In this document: one piece after another, positions 9,564 through 21,516 of the stretch
Numbering within the stretch: position 1 is the stretch's first letter
How the letters are laid out: every line of letters begins with the position of its first letter
NCBI GenBank assembly: GCA_004794655.1
Contig: SMMW01000595.1
Span: 1-64,000 of the forward strand
Direction: 5' to 3'
DNA: 64,000 nt
Source of the DNA: Marisa cornuarietis
Lineage: Eukaryota > Mollusca > Gastropoda > Architaenioglossa > Ampullariidae
Position numbers and translations under genes: made by a program
The notes under the pieces: generated by a model
What the model was told of the DNA's origin: nothing
What the model saw: only the letters and a program-made list of their open reading frames with translations
Databases searched by the model: none

Positions 9564-12465
9564 GGGGACGTGTAACTCGCCACGTGACCCCAGTGACGAC
9601 TGACAGAAAAACCGAGGGGTTGATAGTGCAGTATGTCACACGATCGACACAACACAGATTTTGACTGCAGCGCACCACACGATCTGCAGTATGTCACAGC
9701 CTGTTCTTCCTCTGACATGACACTTGCTAAGTGGCATGAGACTTGAAAAATTATTATTATACGTGTACTGCTAGAGACGTCCAACAAATCAATACGTATC
9801 AATACTAGGTTATTTGTCGAACGAACTTGTAGATTAGTGATTATTACACACAAGTGACCATCGTTACAACGTTATGCATCACCTGAAGGATTTTATAGAA
9901 CTTCAGTTTTAAAATGAAATATTTGTTTAACGAAATATACAGAAGTAGAAGTATAAAAATTAATACGAATATTTTTAGTGAGAAAAAACTAATTGCTAAC
10001 CCAGTTAAAATATTTCGAAACAACTTGGTCAAGACATGAGAAGGTGAGAAAAGGGAGATATATATATATATTGTTTTTGTTGTAGAAAAAATGAAAAAAT
10101 GGTACAACTGGAAGGATCGGAGTCCCGGTCCTAGCCGTCAAAGGATTCATTAGATGTTTCTTCCACCACCACCCTTGCCCACCCCTTCACCTAAAACACA
10201 CAACGAGTCATTGTTCCTCCCGAAAACAGAGTGCAGAACAACATAAAAGACATGGCTTCTTGGCGGCCCCAATGACTCCTGTAATTACACTGGTTTTCGC
10301 AAAGGTCGCCTTCCTTTCATTTCTGGAAACGTGCGTCCAGCATGGAGTCAGAAAATCGTTTCTGGCTCTCGTAATTTCGCGCGCTCTCGTTGCACATTCT
10401 CCGGCTCCACGCCACTACACCGGCAACTTTTTCGAGCGCCATGATAATGGGAGAGACGACAGAGCAATGACGACAGTTTGATGTGGCCGGCAGCTCACAC
10501 GACATCCACAAGAGTCAGCCGTACAAAAAATAAATAAATAAATAAAATAAACCGGAGTGGGGGAGCGGAGAATGTTCAGCAAATAGAAGCCTCAAGGACT
10601 GACATCATAATACTACACTACCTGGACCACAGCGTCGACAGGGAGGAGGCTACGAGCGGCAGCAACGACGACGGCGTGCGGGTTGCTTAGTAGCCGTGAT
10701 GTACCCACCCACACACATCACACCCCGAACAACAAGAATACAGTTAAGGAACCCCGTTGTCGTTTATATTGTTGCTGCTGTTGTGGTGGTGGTGGTGGTG
10801 GTGGTGGTGGTGGTGGAAGAGCGAACTGCCAGCCGACTCTTCTGATGGAAATACCCCTCGTGTTCCACCTGTGAGTGTCAAGACAGGTCGCAGGTCACAA
10901 CCTCTGCGACAAGCAGCTCGTGCTCATCCAGTCTCAAGCGCTAACCTCGTTCCGCACTGCACTTATCACTAATAATTGCATCTGTGATTTGGGATTTTTG
11001 AGATTATGTTCAAGAATTTTCAGTCCGTCCTGACCCCACCAGATTCAAATACCCCGTGTTCATTAAACAGCTGGTTAATTTTTGATCAGTTAATAAAGGT
11101 CCTTGCGTGGAGGACTATTCTAACCTTTATATGTATATATTTTAATGTACCTTAGTTCACTTCCCGGTATTGAACATGTCTTGGTTTGTGCTTAATAGGC
11201 AGAATTGAAGTCAAGAGCTCTGTATTACACGTGTTTTGTCGTAGGTATTTTTTTAAATATCAGTAAAATTTGTTTCCCGTCTATAGGTTTATTAGCAGCA
11301 CAACGCTAGGACGCCATGGCGGAAGTTTTCTGTCAAATAAATAAATAAATACTCGACCACAACTATTTATTACATAACAATTGCAGAGGAGGACAAAAAT
11401 GATTTGATTTTCTTAAGCTTACCAAAAAAAGGAAGTGCCAGAACCAGCACACATAACAAATTCTCTCCTTCAGTTATAATAACTGATGTTTGAAGAAGTA
11501 TGTATAGAAGTATGTATGTGTGTGTGGGGGGGGGAGGGAGGTGAAGGAAGATGTTTCGGCTTCTGGCTTTTACCAGACAGCATAAATACCCGGATTTCAT
11601 TCATCCGATGTTGTTTTCTCGATTAAAAGATTATGCCACTGGGTCTCGCAATCTCCAGCGATTCTGTGCCGAGGTTCTGCGAGGTTCTCCCAACCAGTGT
11701 TCCCGACTGCTGCGCACCGCCTTCTCGACAGCCATCGAACCTCCCCCCACGTGACCACCTCCGCCGCCACGTCATTTCCTGTCGGTGCTAGTCGCTCGTA
11801 AACGCAGGCGCTGATGGCGCTGCCACCTGACCACCTCATTTATCGAGACCATCAACGTCTGCCGAGGACGGCGACGGAACAAAAGCGAGCGTCCGCCGAA
11901 CACGACTCACGTTGCATAATGGCCGACAGTTCGGCCACACGCTGGGAGCAGACGAGCTTTGCAAACGTTTTTCAGTTGTTTTTTTTCGGGTGGCGAGATT
12001 TCTTCTCGGCATTTCTCCTGTGTGTCAGCTAAACATCGATACTTTTTGTTCAGCGAGAAACAAAAGCTGCGATGTCTGTACAGGCAGGCCTTTACATTTA
12101 AGCATCTAGCAGAGATCGGGTTGCAAGAGCACGCTGAGAAGAACTTAAAAGATGCTTTTTCCGAAAAATAAAAATAGTTGAAAGTCAGTAGTAGGAAACT
12201 CTGTTTGAGTTTCATGGATACGGTCTTCCGCCTCTTACAGGGAGACCGTAAGTTACCAGGATGCACCTCGCAGAATGGCTGGATGCGTGAGTAGTTTTTC
12301 ACTGTTGGCCCTCTGACTTCTTGTGATCAGCGGGTTGTCAGTGAGTCAGCCAGCTAACACGGGGGATGGTTGCTTCGAATTTTTCTTAACAGTCATCACC
12401 ATCCGTGCAACAATTTATTGCCGTGCGTGTCAGAAGCGTTACGAATCTTGTGATGACATACGTGT
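9564..12465. other. Non-coding stretch
   Basis: AT-rich DNA (9700-10120) and mixed sequence with no recognisable coding gene. It contains a GGT microsatellite. Frames of 60-131 codons here show no domain and overlap on both strands. Confidence 0.5.
10782..10817. repeat. (GGT)n microsatellite
   Basis: Eleven to twelve GGT units; the poly-Gly and poly-Trp frames across it are artefacts. Confidence 0.95.
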
Positions 12466-12730
12466 AACGATCATGTCCGTAGGAGTGTTTGTGTCGGTGC
12501 TGTTACAGTCATGTCAGTAGGAGTGTTTGTGTCGGTGTTGTTACGATCATGTCAGTAGGAGTGTTTGTGTCGGTGCTGTTACGATCATTCAGTAGGAGTG
12601 TTTGTGTCATTGTTGTTAGAATCATGTCAATAGGAGTGTTTATGTCGGTGTTGTTTGTATCATTGTTGTTACGATCATGTCAGTGGGAGTGTTTGTGTCA
12701 TTGTTGTTACGATCATGTCAGCATGTGTTC
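12466..12730. repeat. Minisatellite, about 7 copies of 38 bp
   Basis: Units of the form GATCATGTCAGTAGGAGTGT...GGTGTTGTTAC begin at 12469, 12507, 12545 and 12583 with a 38-bp period, then drift with small indels to about 12730. Because 38 is not a multiple of three, the 87-codon frame across the array is not a repeat protein. Confidence 0.93.
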
Positions 12731-14990
12731 CGATCATGCAAGTACGTTGTAGCTTCCTTTTTCATCCAGCTATACCAAAGAGATTCGCATAATCTATTTG
12801 GTCGGGATGCTGGTCCTCCTAAATGACTTTACTGCCCCACCCATTCAACCCCATCCTACCCTTTTCCTTCACACTCCAATCTTTCGAACATACGCACCCA
12901 ACCATAACTTGTAGTCTTAATATTGACATTTTCAGTTGTTTACATTCATATCTACTTGATTTATTGACCGTGCGACCTGTTTTCTCGCTGATGGTACCGG
13001 CAGCATCGGGCCGATTAGCATATTAGTCTCTATCGACCTCTCCTAGCCGCTTCGGTTGAGTTGTCCTGAATCATTGCACGCAATTATTTTTCTACTTATT
13101 TTATCTTTTTTTTTCACCTTTTCAGCCATGCGAGTCTGATCCCTCCTTTCCACCATCATGCAAGTTATTATCTCCTTCCTTTGTCCCATATACGCGCTTT
13201 CTCTTTCTCTCTGTTATTGCCATTGATCGCGTCTCGCTTTGCCGTTGTTTTCGTAGGACCCGTGAAATACATCCTTTATCCATCTCTTTTGATTATTTTA
13301 ATCATACCTTATCAACCCTTAGCGCTCTCTTGATCTCAGTATTTGTTGCTCTTACTGTTGCTGTTACTGGCTGCTGCTACCTTTGCTTGTCGAACCCTGC
13401 ATTTCTCTCCCCACCTGCCTTATCAATTTTGCTGTTTGCCATCACAATTATCCCTTTTGCTGCTCGTCATTTCGTCGTTTTTCTACATTCATTTTTCCTC
13501 CATATCTTATCAGCTCTATTAATTGTTTTACCTCCTTTGCTGAAGTATTTTTTTTCTTATTCAGATAGAGTATAAGTATAGATAAATATATACTTATATT
13601 TTTAACTACTTTTTTCATCATCATCAATCATCATCATCATCATCATACATCAATCGTCATCCATCATCATTATCAGTCATTGTCGTCGTTGTCTCCTCGA
13701 AGGTCCCTACCCATTTCCGTTTATACTGTTTGTTTTCCTATTTTCCCCAATTTATGTCGAACCATCAAGTTTTGATTAATTGTGTTTCTCATTTTGGTCA
13801 GAAGTGGTTGCCTTTGTTAACAAATATGTTAGTGAATACATTACTTCCCTGTCGATGAAGCAGCCTCCACCCTAACCCCACCCCAACTCCATCTGACCAC
13901 CCTGCTTCGCCAAAGACAACTCAGAATGGCGGATGTCAGCGCCACCTTCCTTCTCCTAATTCTACCTCTCCCACCCTCTGCACCCTCTCCCGACCATCTC
14001 TCCCCGAGAAGTCAGTATCGTGGAGGCGGCATCATCGGGCGGGTTTTAATTAACTCGTGGACACTTTCGCAGATCGATCTTCCGCTTCTTGCTTTGTGCT
14101 CGGATCAGTGAAGCAAAGCGAAGTCGTCCTGGCTACACGCTCGACTGAACAGTGAAAGGGAGGTGACTCGGGGAACTTCTCCGAGAATGTGCAAATCCTA
14201 CTGTCGGTGGGCGGGGGTGGGTAGCGGTGATGGTACAAGGGGAGGGGGGAGGAAGAATATTACTTTCCTTTGAAGAGGACTAAGGATGCGACGTATAGGT
14301 GAGCAGTGAGTGGCAGACTTTGAAAGGGGAGTTAATTACACGGAAATTTGGGGGGCGGCGTACCCAGAGTAGCTGCACACTGCAAGAGAGAGATAAATCC
14401 GGAGACGACTGAAGAGGTCTTTAGTCTGCAGGCTTTCTGATTAATTCATGTCTATTTCTTGACCACATGGAAATTCTGTTTTCTATATAATTATATATAT
14501 AGTCTAATCGGGCAGGGTGGGATCGAAAAGAAAAAACTGAAATTAGTTGAAAAAATAAAATAAGCTGATGGATTTAAAAAAATTCTTTCTGAACAAATAA
14601 AAAGCAATGCATTCTCTCACCTCTTTGTGTTAGCGCGTGCACGCGTGCGAAAGAGTGAGAGAGAGATAAAATAGCTGACAAACGACTAGTTTATTAATCC
14701 CCTCGAGCTATTGTAACTTGAGAAGTGTGATTCGTTAACGAAAGATGAAGTAAATGATCCATCATAGCAAAGCACAAAAATAAAATCTACGCAATATTAC
14801 TTCTAAGAGCTCCCGCGCGCGCGTGTGCGTGCGTGCATGCATGTATGCTTGCGTGCCAGCGCGTGCGATAGGCGCGACCTTTGCAGACAAGCTATGAGTT
14901 ACGCTACTTTCCAATGGCCGTCGGCGTGCTCGCACGTGCGCGTTAGAGACAATGACCCCAGTGACCAAAACCTACCCCCATCGAAACGTG
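12731..14990. other. Non-coding stretch with a degenerate ATC repeat
   Basis: Pyrimidine-rich DNA with no recognisable gene. An imperfect (ATC)n tract lies at 13617-13672. Short frames here are low-complexity Phe/Leu/Ser/Pro translations. Confidence 0.5.
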
Positions 14991-14994
14991 GTGT

Positions 14995-14998
14995 GTGC

Positions 14999-15055
<57 letters not shown>

Positions 15056-15069
15056 GTGTGTGTGTGTGA
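14995..15069. repeat. (GC)n(GT)n microsatellite
   Basis: An alternating purine-pyrimidine run of about 70 bp: a (GC)n block leads into (GT)n with one interruption near 15055. Such DNA can adopt Z-form under supercoiling (general knowledge). Confidence 0.95.
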
Positions 15070-15456
15070 AAAAGGGTGGGGGAGAATAAAAAAAAATCCT
15101 CCAGCAAAAAGAAACATGAATATTCATTACCATTGTCTTCTCTATAGCAGTGATATACACTCCCCCGGCAGTCCCCCACCCCCACTCTCTCTCTCTAACT
15201 CGCTCGCCCTCCTGTGTGGAATTACCTACCATCACTATTCAACATGGCAAGAAGCCTCGCATGCACTGTTTCTATCACTTTGATCCGCGGCTGGACTGAC
15301 AAGCGCTGTCCATCTCTTTCAGACCTCTGGCCTCGCTAATTTCATCTCATACCCGAAGACGGGTGGATGGCAGCCAGGCGCTGGTGGACGGACGTCAAGT
15401 CAACGGCCGAGCCGTTTGCTGCACCCCCGAGAACAATGGATGCTGGCTTCGGGACT

Positions 15457-15490
15457 TGACCTCTTGACCGAGAGGTGACGTGAAAGGTCA
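15457..15490. promoter_or_regulatory. Cluster of nuclear-receptor half-sites
   Basis: Four AGGTCA-type half-sites fall within 34 bp: TGACCT (15457-15462), TGACCG (15465-15470), AGGTGA (15473-15478) and AGGTCA (15485-15490). The first two form a DR2 on the minus strand, the middle pair an everted repeat with 2-bp spacing, and the last two a DR6. The cluster sits in a CpG-rich island (15290-15560) unlike its flanks. Confidence 0.35.
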
Positions 15491-15829
15491 CAAGGCTGCG
15501 CATCGATCTCTGGACTCAAGCAGCGCGACTAACGTTTGAGGGAACGTGCACGTGTGAGTGCGAGCGCGCGCGCGCGCGCACGGCAGTTGTAAAATACTTA
15601 AGGTATACATGAATCTCTTCTAGACGCAGCAGCTATACTACCCAAATTAACCAAAAGGCCATCTTCATATTTTCTACATTTATTAATCGTGTTGGTACCA
15701 ACATGTGAGCAACTCCTCAAAGGACTCGGAGAACATTGGTTCAGTCCACGAGACAACGGTGACCTGCGTGCATTCATGCGAATGGTGGACACACACACGA
15801 TACTGCCTTTCTTTTTCTCTATCTTTTTT

Positions 15830-16238
15830 TCTATTTTTGGCTACTGTGCTGCAAAACAATGGAACTCTCTTCCTTTCCATATCCGCCACCTTCCTACAAC
15901 TGAATCTTTCAAATCTGCACTGAAAACGCACCTCTTCCTTGAGCATTACTCCTAACACAGTCCACACAATGCTAGTCCTTCTTAACCCCGCCCCCTTCCC
16001 TCTTGCTACTTTACCCATCTTTCTCGCAGAATCACTATATTTTTCTGTTCCTGTTACTTGATGCCTTTTGTTTTCTGTTTCGTCAGTATTGTCGTTTTCT
16101 TTCGTCCCCTTTGTTCTGTGTCTACTTAGTCCATGTCTCTTCCTCGTTTTTAGCGCTAAGAGCATGCTCTCTATGAGTGTGAATATGCGCTATAAAAATC
16201 TTCACTATTATTATTATTATTATTATTATTATTATCAT
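15830..16238 (+). mobile_element. 5'-truncated LINE, 3' end with (TTA)n tail
   Basis: The element keeps only the last codons of its reverse-transcriptase ORF, about 230 bp of 3' UTR, the terminal motif TGCGCTATAAAAATC and a (TTA)n tail (about 16206-16236). Truncation at the 5' end is the usual outcome of target-primed reverse transcription. The 5' boundary near 15830 is approximate. Confidence 0.75.
15838..15955 (+). pseudogene. Reverse transcriptase C-terminal remnant
   Basis: In frame to the stop at 15953-15955 the sequence gives AAKQWNSLPFHIR followed by FKSALKTHLF. This is the conserved C-terminal signature (WNSLP...FKSALKTHLF) shared by many non-LTR retrotransposon ORF2 proteins. Everything upstream, including the catalytic YADD region, is missing, so it cannot encode an active enzyme. 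The apparent start of the longer frame at 15689 lies outside the homologous part. Confidence 0.8.
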
Positions 16239-16734
16239 TTTTCTTAATTTTGAAAACATGGCTTTCATGAGTGTTGTCAGTCCAAGCACCAGTTGTTATA
16301 ATGCTTTGATTCAATGAAGATGCTTGATAATGTTGTTCAATGAAGAAAGAAATGCTTTGATTCAATGTTATTGTCTGTGAGTTTATTGGGACGGAACAGT
16401 GACTGAGTATACAACTGGCCTGTCCATTATTTGGAGGCGTATAGGACATCGTGCGGGTTGAGGCTATACCTGCGGTCGCTCTTCCAAGTTTGACGCTGAC
16501 GACAAGGTACGACCGATCTCCTTAGGATTAAAAGCGCTGCATTTAAAATAATAAATGCTTAACTAGCCTTTGCTTGACACTGATACTTTATTTACTGAGC
16601 TACACAAGTTTAATCTGCGAAATAGGTCTTGTATTGTTTCGTGTGTGAATGGTGTCTTGTGTTTGACGTCTTGTGTGCGTCATTTGTTCGTCGTCATTTC
16701 GGAAAAGATGACGTAAAAAAGAAGAAAGAAGACG
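16239..16734. repeat. Short direct repeat in otherwise featureless DNA
   Basis: The 17-mer AATGCTTTGATTCAATG occurs at 16300-16316 and 16351-16367. Nothing else is recognisable in this stretch. Confidence 0.6.
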
Positions 16735-16812
16735 GTTATTATTATTATTAAAGTAGATTTATATAGCGCAATTTTCAACCCCAGAGTCGACTCAATGGGC
16801 TTTCAAAAAAAA
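16735..16812 (-). mobile_element. Retroelement 3' tail fragment
   Basis: Read on the minus strand this gives a CATTGAGTCGAC-containing segment, then GCGCTATATAAATCTAC and an (AAT)n tail. It is the same kind of 3' terminus as the LINE end at about 16185-16236, in the opposite orientation. Only the last 80 bp or so are recognisable. Confidence 0.55.
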
Positions 16813-17529
16813 ACAAAAAAACAAAAAAAAAACAGATGACCAAACTTATTAACAAACAATTATACAGATATATATTATACAATTATATAATTATACAGTT
16901 CCATGGACGGATGGGAAAATAAAAACATCGAGATCTTCGTCTCCCTTAACCTCTTTATCCTCATCGTCATCTGCCGGGGGTCGTCAAGCGTTGTGTTATG
17001 TGTGTGTGATGTGCGTCGTGCGTATGCAAGGTAAGTGTACACATGGACACAGAATTTCCTAGTGGTTAAAAAATATACACGAGTTGGTTTCCATCCGTCC
17101 TAAACGCTAGCACCTGTACTTGTGGTGAACAACCAGATACAACAAATATTCAAATACGATGTCATCAGTCCTTCAGAGTGGAACAGTCTTTCTGTTCCAA
17201 CATCTGCTTGAAGCCAAATTCTGATCCAAAACTATAGCAGCACCCCTTCCCCCCCCCCCCCACCAAAAGTGCAAGTCGTCGGAAGTGATCGTCTCACCGT
17301 TCTCGTTGTAGTGGGAGTAGTTTTCTCCAGGCGCTTCAAATACAGCCGGAGGAACAGTAAAATAAAATAGAAAAAAACAGGGTATGGCGAAATGGGATCT
17401 GAACAAGAAACCTTCAGCTCCTCAGCCGTCGGAAACGTGCTGGGCAGTGTCTGCAAGCTTCAGGGGTTCGCTGCAAGAAACAGAACGAGGAACTGGTAGC
17501 TGTTAGTAATGCATGTGTTTCGTGACCTT

Positions 17530-17855
17530 TGGATACCTATCGGTTACTGGCGAGGGCTGAAAGCGCCTATCACCACAACAGTGAGAACCGGGGGTCCTGG
17601 GTTCATATCTCCGACATCTCTTTCTGTAACTGTTTACCTGCTTGCACGCTTTGTTCCCTCAGCCCTCTGTTTCGCTTAGTGTTCTTCTTGCGGTGTATAT
17701 GCATGTTTGTGTGTGTGTTTATCTCGCGTGCAACACATGCCTACCATACACTGATGTGTGCTTGTTAGCTAGTTTGCATGTAAAGCGCTTGGAATCCAGC
17801 TGATGGTGGGCAAAGCCGCTCTATAAATACTCTATATTGTTATCATTACACGACT
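17530..17855 (+). mobile_element. tRNA-derived SINE
   Basis: The 5' part carries an A-box-like TACTGGCGAGGGCTGAAAGC and a degenerate B box GGGTTCATATCTCC about 45 bp on, the spacing of an RNA polymerase III tRNA promoter. The 3' part reads GTAAAGCGCTTGG ... GCCGCTCTATAAATAC and ends in ATTGTTATCATTA, resembling the tail of the LINE 1.6 kb upstream. That fits a SINE mobilised by a partner LINE. The long frame across it is not a gene. Confidence 0.7.
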
Positions 17856-19323
17856 GCGGCCTTATCTGTGTACGATCAAGCATGCGTAAAAACACAAACC
17901 TAGAACCAACAGATGCACCCCTCTTTTTCTCCTCTCTCTCCCCTCTACCCCGGCGTGACTGATGACAGTCAGTGTTTGCTTTGTTTCAGCTGTGACCTCA
18001 AACTGTCAGCCACCAGGCGCCTGTGCCCTGGTCGTGAATCAACGAACCATTATCGAAAGTCTCCAACCTTCCTGTTTATTCAATCCGAGTAAAGATCCCT
18101 ACCCCAGTTCAGAACTTGTTCTTGTTGTCGTCCCTTCATCCCCATCCAGTTACGGTACCCTCAAAAGGTTTTGATTTCACATTTACCAAGTCTATTCTTT
18201 CGCTAAACTACTACTTCAACCCGCATTAGTCAGGAAGGTCGTTTGGTTCTCACGTGTGTCTGTACTCGACAGTCCTTGACATCGTCAGCAACCGGGCACC
18301 ACTACCTGTATATTTTGTCAGGTCACACTTACTGAAGCGGTTCCATAAGCAGTCACTGAGGCATGGACTTCACGGCCAGCACACAAATCACAAGCGACTC
18401 AATGATGACCTATGCAGGACTGATGCTACTTCATCGGCTTCAGTCAGGTGACAACGTCCAGGCGAGGGGCACTCGACTCCTAACTTCTCTCTTTACAGTG
18501 AGAAATCGCCGCCAGGGACTTGGCACTGTCATGCAAAATGTCTGGCACCATCGCAGAGACAATTTATGCTGTTCACAAAACTTCCTCACGACCTTTAAAA
18601 AAAACTAAAATAATCCCGGCTGTAAACCGCAGTGAAAGTCCTTCGCCTCGTGTGTCTGTTGATTCCCAGACCGACAACGCGAGCGCAAGAAAAAGGAAAA
18701 GTTCCAGAAAGAGAGAGAGAGAGAGATCACATCACTAAACACTTGGCTAGAGCCACATACTACACACGGTAGACGGCAGTGTTTTTTATTTACGGATGCC
18801 TTCCTCCGGGCACTCTTCGAAACCCCGCAGAGGTGAAAGAAGCATCCTGCCTACAGTACCTCGGCTCTTTTGTCGACAGGACATAGCGTGTCCATCATTT
18901 TTACGACGAGTCACGCCCAGTCCTTTGGAGGAAATGGGGGTCTTCGTCAATGACAGTTTGTTAATGAGAAGAGGAGTGTGTATATGTGTTAGAAGAGAAC
19001 GAAGGCAAGGAGGAAGAAAGAGAGAGACTGAAAAAGCGAGATCGGACTGAACCCCTACATCTCTAAAATATAAAACATATCGACCTACAAGTTGTTTTTT
19101 CTTTCTTTTTTTTGGAAGGGACAGCAGTAGACTGTCATAGATAAAGCCGCAATATAAATTATGCTCAATTGCAGTGTGTGTGTGTGTGTGCACGCGCGCG
19201 TATCCCTCATTGCCTTCTCCTGCAACATTAAGGGGAAGCAGCAGGAGGGAGATCACGTGACCGAAGCTGATGAATGACGTGGCAAGCAGAGCGGACAGAC
19301 GACTACAAGGATGAGGTACTTAC
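17856..19323. other. Intron or downstream DNA of the split gene, no exon identified
   Basis: This lies 3' (minus strand) of the exon at 19434-19324, so it should begin with an intron. I find no further phase-compatible exon between here and base 1 that I can support. A short GT/GC run occurs at 19173-19200. Confidence 0.4.
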
Positions 19324-19434
19324 CGTCGGCGGGCGGGGCCCACAGCTGCTGCACGTCGGGCATCAGGGACTTGAGGCCGTCGCCAGGGGACGCTGCTGTG
19401 CGCAGGAAGCCTCCCATCAGAGCGAAGCTGGTGC
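19324..19434 (-). CDS. Internal coding exon of an unidentified gene (37-codon exon)
   Basis: On the minus strand a pyrimidine-rich acceptor (TGTTTTCTCTGGCAG) precedes 111 bp ending at the strong donor GACG/GTAAGTA. The exon opens with two bases that complete a Gly codon and closes one base into the next codon, so it is phase 1 at both ends and its length is a multiple of three. The 36 full codons carry G or C at the third position in 31 cases, far above the AT-leaning surroundings, which is strong coding evidence. The peptide starts TSFALMGGFLRTAASPGDG and continues KSLMPDVQQLWAPPAD. It joins in frame to the exon ending at 47177. I do not recognise the domain; the composition resembles an activation or linker region of a regulatory protein. 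Exons further 3' are not identified. Confidence 0.65.
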
Positions 19435-20734
19435 CTGCCAGAGAAAACACAGCTACGAGTTATACTCGCCTGGCCTGTAGCGGTCAGCAACGGTCGACAC
19501 ACGACAGGAGCCAAGACAACAACTTGAGATGTAATTATTAAGATTACTGATGGGCTTTCTTGCGTGATGATGCTCAGCTGCATGCTGGGTATTTAATTAA
19601 ATGTACAGGAAAGGAAGTGTGTGAGTTTGTGTGTGTGTGTGTGTGTGCGCGCGCACGCGCGGAGGGGACAAACCGGCAACCATGCGAGCATGCCCATACC
19701 ATTCACAAGAATCTGTAATATATATATATATAATAAACCTGCAGTGTCAATATCTTAAACATCGCAGGCAGACAGAAGGGTCGACAACTGTCCGACATCT
19801 TTCGCTCCTTCCGACTTGCAAGACGCAGCTGGTGCTCCGAAAGACGCAGACACTACTGTCTGACACTACTGTCTGTTAAAACCCCCCTCCGGGCAGCTGA
19901 TGCTACAGAGCTGTCTGCTGAGAAGTGCTGATCTGATGCTGAAAACAGCTGTGGTTCTAACCCTCCGGTCCAGTCTAAGACAGCGATACAAGCTTGATGC
20001 TGTACCCTCTACAGTTCTGTCTTTCGTTTTTTTACTACTCGTCTCATGGTCCATTCTGGAAGGTCAAGAGGGGGAGGGTTTCTTCCGGGTGGTCAAGAGC
20101 GCAGATTATTTTCTTTGAGACCTTTTCTGTGCTTTTGTCTACCGGACAGCTCGAACTAGACCTGACACGCTCAACATGGTTTCTGGACATGGGCTTCTGT
20201 TACCCAAAGTACGGGCTGGTGGGGTAGTCAGTGACAGATTGGACAAACTGAAGACCGTTAGGGCTATTGCCACGTACCCTGGCGAGTGGTACGTCACATA
20301 ATCGACAGAGTGCGCGGCTGTGTTCCACTTAACTGTCAGCTTGGTCACATCGCCGTGGCCGAAGATACAGAAAAAATAGCTACTGTCAGTAATTGGAGGA
20401 GAAAATACGCGAGAAGAGAGAGAAATTCTGCTCTAACCACACTCGTAGATAACGACCACTCAACCTCCTCCACCCCTTCCTCCACCCAACACCACCTCCT
20501 CATCCCGGTCCAGCATTCACCGACGATAAAAACGAGGACGCTTGTGTTTTTGCGACACACACACCGACCCGACAAGATAGACTGGGAGGCTAGAATGAAT
20601 GAAAACAAGAGCAACCGGGGTGGGCGGGGGTGGAGGGGAAGGGGTCAGTGAGGAGTGGGAGGGGGTGATGGAGAAACAAGGGGGAGGAGCAAGCGGAGCA
20701 AACAAAAACATGTTTTGCCACTCGGTCTCCCCTC

Positions 20735-20900
20735 GCGCAAAGACTAATTTCGCGCTGAGTGATTGGTCGTCGTCGCTGATTGACAGGCGGCCACGCGCCG
20801 TCGCCCGACCTTGCGTGAAGCGCTGTCATTTGCTGCGCGCGGCCACCGGCCTGCGCTATGCATTTTTAATGAGCGCCTACGATAAGACTGTAATCATTTT
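20735..20900. promoter_or_regulatory. GC-rich island with E2F, CCAAT and homeodomain-type sites
   Basis: Within 165 bp lie an E2F-type TTTCGCGC (20748-20755), an inverted CCAAT (GATTGG, 20761-20766), a TGATTGACAG Pbx/Meis-like site (20777-20786), a TGTCA Meis core (20824-20828) and an octamer-like TATGCATTTTTAATGA (20858-20873). The block is CpG-rich between AT-rich flanks. Enhancer or promoter function is inference. Confidence 0.3.
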
Positions 20901-21250
20901 CGGAGGGAAAAAAGGTTAAAAAAAAAAAGAAAGATAAAAAAAAGAAAATCGAACTCCAATTGCAAACCGGGAGAAGCAAATTCGCTGGGGTGTGGGACAA
21001 ACGCTGAAGCGGACATGGAGCGTGGCGAAATTAGCAGCAGCCAGTGTGGACTATATTCAGCATGGAATGCCATCTCACTACCTTTTGTTTGTGTGTGCGT
21101 GTGTGTGTGTGTGGGGGGGGGGGGTTAAGGCAATTTCTCCTCCACCCTTTCCCCTCTGCGACTGGTCTTGATATTCGATAGGCGTTAATACTGAACATCT
21201 TGAACACGACGACAAAAATTTAAAAAAAAATGGACTGAAAGGGATAGGGA

Positions 21251-21516
21251 TCGGCCAGTTGCACAATACATTTCTAATTTTAAACATTTTCAGGCCTTAA
21301 CTCTATTTAGATAATTAGTTTAAAGTGCAAGCCACAATTTCAGAATTTTTAAAACTAAAGCTGCTTTAAGTAAGATAAAGTTGTTTAAGTCTGACTTTCC
21401 GTACTGTCAGTACAATTTTTTGTATGTTTTTCTGCAGTGCATCAAAATGGCTAAGAAGAGATTTTGCTTCTTTAGAACAGTTTTAAGGTTTAGAAACATG
21501 TTGTGCAACTGGCCCC
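21251..21516. mobile_element. MITE, copy A (about 266 bp)
   Basis: The element starts with a mutated ...TCGGCCAGTTGCACAATA and ends TGTTGTGCAACTGGCCCC, forming terminal inverted repeats of about 18 bp. Its interior is nearly identical to copy B at 54560-54825 (shared CCTTAACTCTATTTAGATAA and ATCAAAATGGCTAAGAAGAG). It encodes nothing. The terminus type suggests a DNA transposon family; the parent is unknown. Confidence 0.85.

Noticed and set aside
12489..12752. Possible cysteine/valine repeat protein
   Set aside because: It lies wholly on the 38-bp minisatellite. The peptide pattern shifts frame with each unit, so it has no constant repeat.
15295..15475. Plus-strand cysteine-containing frame after a TTTCAG acceptor (…CCTPENNGCW…)
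   Set aside because: The frame ends at a stop after about 38 codons with no donor and no homology I can name. The CpG-rich island and half-site cluster account for its unusual composition.
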